A stretch of DNA of 62,840 bases from JAIRVZ01 sp031553755. GTDB lineage: Bacteria; Bacteroidota; Bacteroidia; Bacteroidales; Azobacteroidaceae. The stretch spans positions 1-62,840 of the forward strand of contig JAVBKZ010000024.1 in the NCBI GenBank assembly GCA_031553755.1, written 5' to 3'. Within the stretch, counting starts at the first letter, position 1. Each line of letters starts with the position of its first letter. A program made the translations under genes and the position numbers. Below, piece after piece: positions 27,388-34,872 of this stretch. Under the pieces are notes generated by a model. That model had not been told where the DNA came from. It saw nothing but the letters and a program-made list of their open reading frames with translations, and ran no database searches.

Positions 27388-28722
27388 CTATAAATCCTTC
27401 AATAAAAGGTCTTTGTTGTTTTCTAATATGATATTTCTGGATTTCAAAACGGCTTCCCATTCGTTTTTAAATTCGATATCGTTATCGATTTTAAAGTTTT
27501 CAGAACCTTTTTTATCTATTTTTTCAAAAAGGTATCCTACCGAAATTTTATTAATATCCAAAGCGGGCTGATAGTAAGTTTCACGGTCGTCATTTTCTTT
27601 TACTTCATTGATAATATCCAATTCCTGTAAATCGAAAATAATCCGGTGTGTCAGACGAACCGGAATTTTATAATTAATAGAAATATCATCGGCAGTATAA
27701 GGAGGATGCCCTTTTTCAAAACGTTTGACAATGAGCGTCGCTACAGAAAGTATGACGAAATCATAATATCTTCTGGATATATTTTTACTGTCAGCTTCAA
27801 ACGCGTAAGTCTGAATGTTTTGGGAAGCATACGAAATTTCGGCGCCAATAAGACATATTAACCACGATAATTGCAACCAAAGTAATAACAAAGGTAGGAA
27901 AGCGAAACTTCCGTATATCGCGTTATATTTAGAAACCCAAATTTGTCCGTTGATGTATATATATTGAAATAGTAAAAACGACAAACCTGCAAATATGCCA
28001 CCATAAAGCGCATGGATAAATTTCACCTTAATGTTTGGCATAAAAATATATAAAAATGTGAAAGCGATAATAGAAACTAAAGCGGGTGTAAATCTTATAA
28101 TATATTGATAAACAGGACCTATAAATTCATATCTGTCAATTGAATCTATCATAGTTGAAATAAAAATGGAAAAACCGCTCGAAAAAACAAGGAAGAAAGG
28201 AAGAAGTAAAAGAACTGAAAAATAATCTGTAAATTTACGGTAGTAAGGTCTTCCTTTTTTTACTTGCCAAATCATATTAAAATTGTCTTCTATTCCTGAA
28301 ATTAGATTTAAAACGGTATATAACAACAAAATAAGACCTAATCCTACAAATAAGCCTTCTTTGGTTTGTTCCATGTATAAATTGACAAAATCAAATGTTT
28401 GGGTTAATATTTCTCGTTGTCCGGGAAAGTTGTCGAAAAGTTGACTTTCGACAATATTATGAAACCCAAATCCTTTAGCGATAGAAAGCAATACGGCCAA
28501 TAAAGGGACTAAAGATAATAATGTGCTGTATGTCAGCGCGGAAGCCCTGTTTGATAAATCATCTTCGGTAAAACGGCGAACAACTAAAGATACAATTTTC
28601 ATGAAATTATATCCTTTTTTTTGTTTGATGGATACTTCCGAATCGGTTATGCGCCAAACATCTTCGGTAATGAACTTGATGAATGTTCTTATTTTTTCCG
28701 GAATTTCGCTGAATTTTATCAT
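27388..28722 (-). CDS. YihY/BrkB-family membrane protein with C-terminal winged helix
   Basis: The 444 residues contain six membrane segments of the YihY (formerly RNase BN) family, including LSNRASALTYSTLLSLVPLLAVLLS, and LLLLWLQLSWLICLIGAEI near the end. After the membrane domain there is a soluble part (about 345-425) with a winged-helix look (YTADDISINYKIPVRLTHRI then LQELDIINEV). The function is not established; older RNase BN labels are wrong. It leads the yihY-helicase-asmA run. No clear -7 box was found in the repeat-filled upstream DNA. Confidence 0.82.
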   Translation of the reverse strand: MIKFSEIPEKIRTFIKFITEDVWRITDSEVSIKQKKGYNFMKIVSLVVRRFTEDDLSNRASALTYSTLLSLVPLLAVLLSIAKGFGFHNIVESQLFDNFPGQREILTQTFDFVNLYMEQTKEGLFVGLGLILLLYTVLNLISGIEDNFNMIWQVKKGRPYYRKFTDYFSVLLLLPFFLVFSSGFSIFISTMIDSIDRYEFIGPVYQYIIRFTPALVSIIAFTFLYIFMPNIKVKFIHALYGGIFAGLSFLLFQYIYINGQIWVSKYNAIYGSFAFLPLLLLWLQLSWLICLIGAEISYASQNIQTYAFEADSKNISRRYYDFVILSVATLIVKRFEKGHPPYTADDISINYKIPVRLTHRIIFDLQELDIINEVKENDDRETYYQPALDINKISVGYLFEKIDKKGSENFKIDNDIEFKNEWEAVLKSRNIILENNKDLLLKDL

Positions 28723-28736
28723 GAAAACTAAAAAAT

Positions 28737-29122
28737 AAAAGGTAAAAACTAAAAGATAAAAAGTAAGAGAAGAAAACTAAAATTCCATTTTTAATGATGT
28801 GAAAAATTCAATTTTTTATCTACATTGCCTACCAATAATTTCACATTGCTAAATTTCATAATTATCTTTTTTTTATATTGAAGTTATCTTGAGTTTTTTA
28901 CAAAAGACATAAAATAATAGATTTTAGACACTTAGTAACTGTTTGAATTTACAACTTAGGAACCATTTGAATTAATGGAGAATGGAGAGTGGAGAATTGA
29001 AAATTGAAAATGAAAAGAATCTAAATCATTCTCCATTCTCCACACTCCATTCAACTATAGCCCTTTTCGGAATTTTAATCAGTTTCTAAGTATTACCTTT
29101 TATCTTTTAGTTTTTACCTTTT
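28737..29122. repeat. Nested inverted-repeat region between yihY and rnpB
   Basis: Outer arms of 30 bases at 28737-28766 and 29093-29122 are inverted copies with a single mismatch, both built of AAAAGGTAAAAACTAAAAG-type sequence. Inside, a second inverted pair of GGAGAATGGAGAG-type repeats lies at about 28974-28995 and 29027-29052. A 52-base unit that recurs at 31020 lies at 28880. There is no gene. The layout is like stacked intergenic repeats or a non-autonomous mobile element. Confidence 0.7.
28880..28931 (+). repeat. Dispersed repeat, copy 1 of 2
   Basis: About 52 bases beginning GAAGTTATCTTGAG and ending AATAGATTTTAGACAC recur in the same orientation at 31020-31070, with about seven differences and one gap. 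Both copies flank the rnpB and ECF sigma block. Confidence 0.7.
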
Positions 29123-29134
29123 ATCTTAAAAAAA

Positions 29135-29487
29135 GTAGTCAACCTGTAAGCCGGATTCTGTATTTGCCGAAACAAACGTCTGTCATTTATCTATATTTAC
29201 CGTCTCCGGTAAACTTTAGCAGTCTACCCCCCGGCATCGGACGAGCCGCCCTACATGCGCCGGTATACATGACCTTGCAACCCGAAAGAAACACAGCATT
29301 CTGCATTGCTACAGTATCTGGTAAGCTCTTACCTCACCTTCTCACCCTTACCTCATCCGAAAACGAGGCGGTTATTTTCTTCTGCTTTACTCTGCTCTCG
29401 CGAACAGCTACCCGTTAGGTAATTCGGTGCTCTTTGTTGTCCGGACTTTCCTCTCTTTTTTCAAACAGCGACAGACCGATTGACTAC
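29135..29487 (-). ncRNA. rnpB: RNase P RNA, bacterial type A
   Basis: On the minus strand the sequence has the hallmark blocks of RNase P RNA: GAGGAAAGTCCGGACA near the 5' end, CGGGTTGCAAGG and GGCGGCTCGTC in the body, and ACAGAATCCGGCTTAC at the 3' end. The ends were placed by pairing GTAGTCAA (5', at 29487) with TTGACTAC (3', at 29135), which forms helix P1. A T run directly follows the 3' end and probably terminates transcription. It is the catalytic part of RNase P, which matures tRNA 5' ends. Confidence 0.95.
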
Positions 29488-29493
29488 GAAAAA

Positions 29494-29501
29494 CAAAAGT
29501 A
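29494..29501 (-). promoter_or_regulatory. -7 box of rnpB
   Basis: TACTTTTG on the minus strand matches TAnnTTTG and ends six bases before the predicted RNA 5' end at 29487. No good -33 element is visible. Confidence 0.65.
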
Positions 29502-29535
29502 ATATTTTTTTTTTATTTTTTGATGTTATAAATTT

Positions 29536-29543
29536 TACCTTTG
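29536..29543 (+). promoter_or_regulatory. -7 box for the ECF sigma operon
   Basis: TACCTTTG matches TAnnTTTG and lies 18 bases before ATG 29562. It overlaps the longer TTG-initiated frame, which argues for the ATG start. It is divergent from the rnpB promoter about 35 bases away. Confidence 0.55.
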
Positions 29544-29561
29544 TTCGTTATCTTAATATCA

Positions 29562-30074
29562 ATGGATTTAGAACGTTTCAAAACAAATATAATTCCCCTA
29601 AGAGATAAGTTATTTACAACTTCTCTGATGTTGTTGGGTGATAAAGACGATGCGGAAGACAGCGTTCAGGAAGCGTTATTGAAATTATGGAGTATCCGTG
29701 AAAAATTGGATGCTTACGATAATTTGGGCGGATTTGCCATGCAAACGGCTAAAAATATTGCGATTGATAAATTGAGAAGTCGTAAAATGACAGTTGAACC
29801 TGAAGATTTCTATTTAGGAAAAAGCGCTCATACTCCGCATTCTCAGATGGAAGAAAAAGAATCGGTCGAGTTAATCAGAAAAATAATCGATTCACTTCCC
29901 CAACTACAACAACGCATTATCTTGATGCGTGATGTAGAGGGCTATGAACTGGACGAAATAGCGCAAATTGTGGGAACACAAGTGAGCGCTGTGACAATGA
30001 ACCTATCAAGGGCACGAAAAAAAGTGCGTGAAAAATTTTTACTTATAAATTCATATTTGCAAAAAAGCAGTTGA
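29562..30074 (+). CDS. ECF-type RNA polymerase sigma factor
   Basis: The 170 residues contain sigma region 2 (DAEDSVQEALLKLW and AKNIAIDKLRSRK) and region 4 (LPQLQQRIILMRDVEGYELDE, then IAQIVGTQVSAV with SRARKKVRE as the -35 recognition helix-turn-helix). ATG 29562 is chosen because a -7 box covers the extra upstream codons of the TTG start at 29541. The downstream membrane protein is a likely anti-sigma factor, so the operon probably answers an envelope signal. The target genes are unknown. Confidence 0.9.
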   Translation: MDLERFKTNIIPLRDKLFTTSLMLLGDKDDAEDSVQEALLKLWSIREKLDAYDNLGGFAMQTAKNIAIDKLRSRKMTVEPEDFYLGKSAHTPHSQMEEKESVELIRKIIDSLPQLQQRIILMRDVEGYELDEIAQIVGTQVSAVTMNLSRARKKVREKFLLINSYLQKSS

Positions 30075-30076
30075 CA

Positions 30077-30523
30077 ATGGATGAAATTAAAATATTATTG
30101 GATAAATATTTCGAAGGACAAACTTCTTTGAAAGAAGAACAAATCCTGAAGAGTTATTTCCGGAAAAAAAATATTCCCGAATCTCTTCAATCATATAAAC
30201 CGATGTTTTTATTTTTTGATGAAGAAATAAAAAATACAAAAGGAAAGAAGGAGAAAGTTAAATTCAGCACATCCGTTTTGATTAAGAAAATATTGATTCC
30301 GGTGGCGGCGGGTTTGATTTTGTTTATGGGAATAAAATCGTTGTTTTTCGATCAGGAAACAAACTTTCAATCTTCGGTATATATCAACGGAAAAAAATAT
30401 ACAAAATCGAATATAATTCAAATTAAAGCTTTGGATGCTTTAGAAAATATTTCGGCGCAAAACGATGAGATGATTATGTCGCAAATAGATATATTGAATG
30501 ATTTTAACGAATTACACCAATGA
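30077..30523 (+). CDS. Small single-span membrane protein, probable anti-sigma factor
   Basis: The 148 residues start MDEIKILLDKYFEGQTSLKEEQ, the short acidic 'KYFEGQTSLEEE' type of N-terminus found in Bacteroidota proteins encoded beside ECF sigma factors. One membrane span (about 74-95) follows, then a periplasmic part of about 50 residues. It starts two bases after the sigma stop and overlaps the next gene by four bases. The sequence has no zinc-binding anti-sigma motif, so the role is inferred from position and topology. Confidence 0.65.
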   Translation: MDEIKILLDKYFEGQTSLKEEQILKSYFRKKNIPESLQSYKPMFLFFDEEIKNTKGKKEKVKFSTSVLIKKILIPVAAGLILFMGIKSLFFDQETNFQSSVYINGKKYTKSNIIQIKALDALENISAQNDEMIMSQIDILNDFNELHQ

Positions 30524-31014
30524 ATATGATGAAGTTGAAAATAATAATTTTATACATCGGAATGATATTGTTTTTCGCGTTTAACGCGGAAGCGCAAAAA
30601 CATCTCAAAATAAACGATGTATTCAAGGAATACGGAATGAAAGATGGTTCGATTTTGGTCGAATTATCAACGGATGTGTTGTCGGGGAATTCAAATATTT
30701 CGTTTTATAAGAGCTTAGTAATGACAACCAATGACTTGAGGACAAATGATTGCGTAAGTGCTTTGAATGAAGATATTAAAAAAGGAACGAAGTTAATAGA
30801 ATCGAAGAAAAACGGAAATTTGGAAACCGGTTATTACGTTGTTGGGCGGGATAAAAATGTATACGAATATATTTTGTATAAAAATAAATCGAAAAAATTA
30901 ACACTGGTTTATTTGAAAGGAAATTTTCCTCCCGATGAATTGGAAGAAGAGTTAAGCGGATTGAAAGATTTATTCTTATATATTAATAATAAACGGATTA
31001 AGTTGGAGAATTAA
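30520..31014 (+). CDS. Exported protein of the sigma operon (DUF4252/DUF6108-like)
   Basis: This 164-residue protein has a clear signal peptide (residues 1-25, cut after NAEAQ). The mature part (INDVFKEYGMKDGSILVELS and an LTLVYLKGNFPPDELEEEL end) resembles small periplasmic proteins often found downstream of ECF sigma and anti-sigma pairs in Bacteroidota. I cannot say which DUF family fits best. It is probably a reporter or effector of the same envelope-stress circuit. Confidence 0.6.
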   Translation: MNMMKLKIIILYIGMILFFAFNAEAQKHLKINDVFKEYGMKDGSILVELSTDVLSGNSNISFYKSLVMTTNDLRTNDCVSALNEDIKKGTKLIESKKNGNLETGYYVVGRDKNVYEYILYKNKSKKLTLVYLKGNFPPDELEEELSGLKDLFLYINNKRIKLEN

Positions 31015-31227
31015 ACAATGAAGTCATCTTGAATTTTATAAAGGACATCAAATAATAGATTTTAAACACAGAGTTACACGGAGTGATTATTAACATAGTA
31101 GATTCTGATATATCGTGATGGAATACTCTGTAAAATAAACTCCTTTTATTCCGTGTTTGAAAAAAGTCGAAACGAACTCAATTAAAAAAATAATATAGAA
31201 ATATAAAAATTAAAAAATCAAAGAAAC
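31015..31227. repeat. Intergenic repeats, including dispersed repeat copy 2
   Basis: 31020-31070 is the second copy of the unit at 28880-28931. Beyond it, AACACAGAGTTACACGGAGT (31063-31082) and ACTCC...CCGTGTTT (about 31140-31160) form a degenerate inverted pair of the 'cacagagttcacggag' type that is common between genes in Bacteroidota. No gene and no clear promoter were found. Confidence 0.55.
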
Positions 31228-32334
31228 ATGAAAACTAAATTATTTATCTTGTTCAGTTTATTGTGTGTAACTTATGTGAACGCTCAAAAGGTCATTAACA
31301 ATCCTGACTTTAGTTCAACAACTGCTCGTAATTTCATAGTTGAACAAATCGAATTAACAGATGCTAAAACTGTTTTACATTTTAAAATTAAACTATCTTC
31401 AGATTCACAGTTTTGGATTGCCTCAACTGCTCATATCAAATCCGGAAATAGTGTGTTTCCCGCAATATCAATTGATGGATTGGATCTTGACACAAAGGTA
31501 CATACGGTATCGGGAGAAAGTAAATTTTCAATGACTTTTGCTCCAATTGATACAACCGAAATATCTCAAATTGATTTTATCGAAGGAAATTGCGATGGAT
31601 GTTTCAAAATATTCGGAATCAAATTGGAATCAGGTTCTTCTTCCGGACAAAATTCGAAAAAAGAAAAACAGGAAAAAGAAGAAAGTTCGGTAGTTTATAA
31701 TGGTTCGTCTGTTAAAGTAAATTTTTTATGGAAAAAAGATAAGAAAAATTATGATCCTCATTGGGATGGATTTGGGTTTGCTTTTCAAGATTTAAGAGGC
31801 TTGCCGGATAATATTTCGTTGAGTTCGGGAGCTTCATATTCAATCACTTTCAACCCGATAGAAACATATATACCTCTTTTCCGTAATTTTCTTCTTGTTT
31901 CAGGAGTCGGAATAGATTGGACAAGGTATCATTTCAAAGGTAATTGGGGATTAGTTGATGAAGGAGCGACAACAAAATTCGAGCCTGCACTCGATGGAAT
32001 TAATTATACGGCGAGCAAATTGTTGACGTATTATTTTACAATTCCATTGATGTTTGAATATCAAGTGAATAAATTTAATATATCGGCGGGAGGTATCGCT
32101 TATTTCAAGTGCTATTCAAAATCGGAAGTGGAATTTGATGATAAAAGAGGAAACGAAATAGAAGAAGAATTAGGTCGGGATTTAAATCTTTTACCCGTCA
32201 GCGCTCGTTTGATTGCTCAAGTAGGTACAGATAATGTAAATATTTTCGCGACATATTCTCCTACTTCGCTCTTTAAAAAAGACCAAGGCCCGGATATGCG
32301 TCCGATAGGTGCCGGAGTGAGAGTGAAGTTTTAG
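31228..32334 (+). CDS. Secreted protein with C-terminal outer-membrane beta-barrel
   Basis: The 368 residues start with a signal peptide cut after VNAQ (about 19). Residues 20-140 look like a compact beta domain. A K/E-rich linker (about 143-155) precedes a barrel-like half with alternating strands, ending in AGVRVKF, where the final aromatic residue is the usual outer-membrane signal. The pattern fits the PorT-like or outer_membrane_beta-barrel families of Bacteroidota. The function is unknown. Confidence 0.6.
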   Translation: MKTKLFILFSLLCVTYVNAQKVINNPDFSSTTARNFIVEQIELTDAKTVLHFKIKLSSDSQFWIASTAHIKSGNSVFPAISIDGLDLDTKVHTVSGESKFSMTFAPIDTTEISQIDFIEGNCDGCFKIFGIKLESGSSSGQNSKKEKQEKEESSVVYNGSSVKVNFLWKKDKKNYDPHWDGFGFAFQDLRGLPDNISLSSGASYSITFNPIETYIPLFRNFLLVSGVGIDWTRYHFKGNWGLVDEGATTKFEPALDGINYTASKLLTYYFTIPLMFEYQVNKFNISAGGIAYFKCYSKSEVEFDDKRGNEIEEELGRDLNLLPVSARLIAQVGTDNVNIFATYSPTSLFKKDQGPDMRPIGAGVRVKF

Positions 32335-32428
32335 TTAAATTATTCAGAAACTTTTAAAATTATCTGTTTGAAAATTATAATTAAAAAGGATATCTACTCT
32401 TGGGTGGAATAAACTTATCCAAAATTCG

Positions 32429-32436
32429 TATTTTTG
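32429..32436 (+). promoter_or_regulatory. -7 box upstream of the AlbA_2 gene
   Basis: TATTTTTG matches TAnnTTTG and lies 28 bases before ATG 32465. The nearest TTG upstream is too far away for a normal -33 spacing. Confidence 0.45.
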
Positions 32437-32464
32437 TATTTTATAAGCTTTCAATATAATAACA

Positions 32465-33976
32465 ATGATGCAATCCCGGCTTGAAGAACTAATCAGACAA
32501 GGAGAAAATGTTTCTGTAGAATTCAAAAGTTGTACGACAGAACTTAGTTCCACAACTTTTGAAACTGTTTGTGCTTTCCTGAATCGTTCCGGAGGACATT
32601 TGTTGTTAGGTATAAAAGATTCCGGGGAAATTGTCGGCGTCAAAGAAAATTGTATTGAGTCTATTACAAAGAATTTCATCAATATTGCGAATAATGATGA
32701 GCAACTGAATCCGACATTCTTCTTTTCTTCCGAAGTCTTTGAAGTAGAAGGGAAAAAGATTATTTACATCTATGTTCCCGAAAGTTCGGAAGTGCATCGT
32801 TTCAAAGGAAAAGTTTACGACCGGGTAGGCGATTCGGACAATGACATAACCAAACGTCATTCTTTGATTGATAATATTTACCTGAGAAAACGGAAAGAAT
32901 TTTCGGAAAACGAAGTACTGCCATTCCTGAAAATGGAAGAATTAGACAGTAACACATTCGAAAAGGCACGTAGATTAGCATCTCTATTCGATTCCAATCA
33001 TCCGTGGAAAACGATGAATGATGAGGAAATCCTGCGTTCTTCGGGCTTTTGGGGTAAAGACAGGGAAACCGGGAAAGAAGGTTTTATTTTAGCTGTTGCA
33101 TTATTATTTGGAAAAGAAAATACGATTTCCAATTATTGCCCGGCTTACAAAACGGATGCTGTTTACCGGAATATGACTTACAACCGTTTCCTTCATCCGT
33201 TACCAGACGATCCTGATGTCCGGTATGATGACAGGGACACCATTCGGGTAAACCTGATTGAAGCATACGACCGATTAATGAAATTTGTTCATCGTAACCT
33301 GCCGGAGAAATTTTATCTGCCGCCAAGCGGTTCTACACAACGGATTGACATTCGTTCCTATATTTTCAGGGAAATTGTAGCGAATACGCTTGTCCATCGG
33401 GAGTATTCCCATAGTTTTCCGGCAAAGTTTCTGGTTTTCTCCGATAGGGTTATTACCGAAAACTGGACAAAACCATCCGGTAAAAGTCATGCTTCTTTAG
33501 ATGACCTTGAAACGCATACCAAAAATCCGATGATTACCAAAATATTCAAAGAGATTGGCCATGTGGAAGAATTGGGGTCTGGACGAAAAAATATATTGAA
33601 ATATGCTCCGCTGTATTATAAGGATTACAGGGTAGAGGTTGATAATGAAGAGAAATTTGTCTTTTCGATAACATATCGGGAGGGAGATGATGATGAAAGC
33701 ACCCGACAAGTTACCCCGCAAGTTACCCCGCAAGTTACCCCGCAAGTTACCCCGCAAGTTCAGGAACTTATTAAAATATTGAATAAAGAAATGAGCCGTC
33801 AGGAAATGCAAGAAAAATTAAATCTTTCAGATAGAGAGCATTTCCGATTAAATTATCTCAGTCCTGCATTAGAATATGGCTATATTGAACTAAAGTATCC
33901 TGATAGCCCAAATCATCCCCAACAGCGTTATTCCTTGACTGATAAGGGAAAAAAGCTAAAAATAGAATTGATGTAA
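32465..33976 (+). CDS. AlbA_2 / ATP-binding transcriptional-regulator-like protein
   Basis: The 503 residues begin with an AlbA_2 (Schlafen-type) domain: VSVEFKSCTT, ETVCAFLNRSGGHLLLGIKDSGEIVG and a YDRVGDSD strand. The middle (about 280-390) has FREIVANTLVHREYS and HVEELGSGRKNILK, a GHKL-type ATP-binding fold. A spacer of four VTPQ repeats (about 415-431) leads to a C-terminal winged helix (MSRQEMQEKLNLSDREHF...YSLTDKGKKLK). Such proteins are widespread and variable in number; their role is unsettled, possibly DNA binding or defence-linked. ATG 32468 is an equal alternative start. Confidence 0.75.
   Translation: MMQSRLEELIRQGENVSVEFKSCTTELSSTTFETVCAFLNRSGGHLLLGIKDSGEIVGVKENCIESITKNFINIANNDEQLNPTFFFSSEVFEVEGKKIIYIYVPESSEVHRFKGKVYDRVGDSDNDITKRHSLIDNIYLRKRKEFSENEVLPFLKMEELDSNTFEKARRLASLFDSNHPWKTMNDEEILRSSGFWGKDRETGKEGFILAVALLFGKENTISNYCPAYKTDAVYRNMTYNRFLHPLPDDPDVRYDDRDTIRVNLIEAYDRLMKFVHRNLPEKFYLPPSGSTQRIDIRSYIFREIVANTLVHREYSHSFPAKFLVFSDRVITENWTKPSGKSHASLDDLETHTKNPMITKIFKEIGHVEELGSGRKNILKYAPLYYKDYRVEVDNEEKFVFSITYREGDDDESTRQVTPQVTPQVTPQVTPQVQELIKILNKEMSRQEMQEKLNLSDREHFRLNYLSPALEYGYIELKYPDSPNHPQQRYSLTDKGKKLKIELM
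33707..33754 (+). repeat. Four 12-base in-frame tandem repeats (VTPQ)
   Basis: Four exact copies of CAAGTTACCCCG encode QVTP units in the linker of the AlbA_2 protein. Because the unit is a multiple of three, slippage would change linker length without breaking the frame. Confidence 0.9.
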
Positions 33977-34007
33977 TAACCAATTGAGAATTTATCTTTA
34001 AAAAATT

Positions 34008-34020
34008 AGAGGTTGTACCC
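34008..34020. repeat. IS-end-like motif, left of the DUF2807 gene
   Basis: AGAGGTTGTACCC is an imperfect inverted match (one gap, one change) to GGGACAGCCTCT at 34833-34844 on the other side of the DUF2807 gene. Sequences of the type GAGGxTGTCCCAAAAG are familiar as IS termini in Bacteroidota. Confidence 0.4.
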
Positions 34021-34042
34021 GACACGAATTAGGGATTATTAA

Positions 34043-34765
34043 ATGAAAAAAATATTTTATAAACTTATTGTGATGACTATTGTCATTGGAATTTCGCATG
34101 CTTACGCTGGTTGTTCTTCACTTCTTCCCATAAAAGGGAATGGTAATTTAGTAAATTCAGAAAAAACTGTTTCTACATTTGAGAAAATTTCTTGTTCGGG
34201 CAGTGCCAAAGTCCGTTTCCATGTGAGTGAAGAATATCGGGTACTTGTTACTGTAGATGAGAATCTTGACGAATATGTTGAAATTTTCACAAAAAATAAT
34301 GTGTTGAATATTGGAACCAAAAGTGGGTATAACTGTTCTTTTACAAAATTTTTAATTGACGTTTATTGTCCATTATTAACGAGTGTTTCAATATCTGGTT
34401 CTGGAAGTTTTGGTGGTGATAAAATAGTCATATCAACATTCGCGTCAAGTGTATCCGGTTCCGGTAAGATTGAAGGAATAATAGAATGTGATAATTTTTC
34501 TGCAAACATTTCCGGTTCAGGGAAAATATCGACTTTCGGTTCCTCTTCAAATGCTAATATTTCTATTTCCGGCTCAGGGAGTTTTAATGGAAATGAATTT
34601 TATACAAAAAATGCAACTGTTAATATAAGTGGCTCTGGAAAAGCGAATGTCAGGGTCGAAGGAGATTTAAAAGCAAATATATCAGGTTCCGGTGGAATAA
34701 ATTATATAGGGGAAGCCCAAATTAACAGTAAAGTTAGTGGTTCAGGAAAAATAACGAAAATGTAA
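34043..34765 (+). CDS. DUF2807 (head GIN domain) exported protein
   Basis: The 240 residues carry a signal peptide (1-22, cut after SHAYAG). They then form a right-handed beta-helix-like body with a recurrent SGSG turn about every 20 residues (ISGSGSFGG, VSGSGKIEG, ISGSGKIST and so on), characteristic of DUF2807. Such proteins are taken to be surface or periplasmic adhesin-like domains; no enzyme activity is known. The gene stands alone between two IS-end-like motifs. Confidence 0.82.
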   Translation: MKKIFYKLIVMTIVIGISHAYAGCSSLLPIKGNGNLVNSEKTVSTFEKISCSGSAKVRFHVSEEYRVLVTVDENLDEYVEIFTKNNVLNIGTKSGYNCSFTKFLIDVYCPLLTSVSISGSGSFGGDKIVISTFASSVSGSGKIEGIIECDNFSANISGSGKISTFGSSSNANISISGSGSFNGNEFYTKNATVNISGSGKANVRVEGDLKANISGSGGINYIGEAQINSKVSGSGKITKM

Positions 34766-34823
34766 GGAATACAGATATACATTGTCCCACGTTCTGATCA
34801 GGTGTAATCCGTGTGCTTATGTT

Positions 34824-34844
34824 GAGACTTTTGGGACAGCCTCT
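34824..34844. repeat. IS-end-like motif, right of the DUF2807 gene
   Basis: GAGACTTTTGGGACAGCCTC ends one base before 34844 and mirrors the motif at 34008-34020. A nearby TGTCCCA (34783-34789) also pairs with TGGGACA (34832-34838). The non-coding stretch 34766-34872 holds nothing else of note. Confidence 0.4.
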
Positions 34845-34872
34845 ATTTGTAAGTTAGAGTTACTTGTAAGTT

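Noticed and set aside
29164..29418. 84-residue reading frame inside the rnpB region
   Set aside because: It lies wholly within RNase P RNA on the opposite strand; the RNA signatures explain the conservation.
33707..33754. Tandem repeats as a possible CRISPR array
   Set aside because: The units are 12 bases without spacers and are in-frame codons of a protein linker. No cas genes are present in the window.
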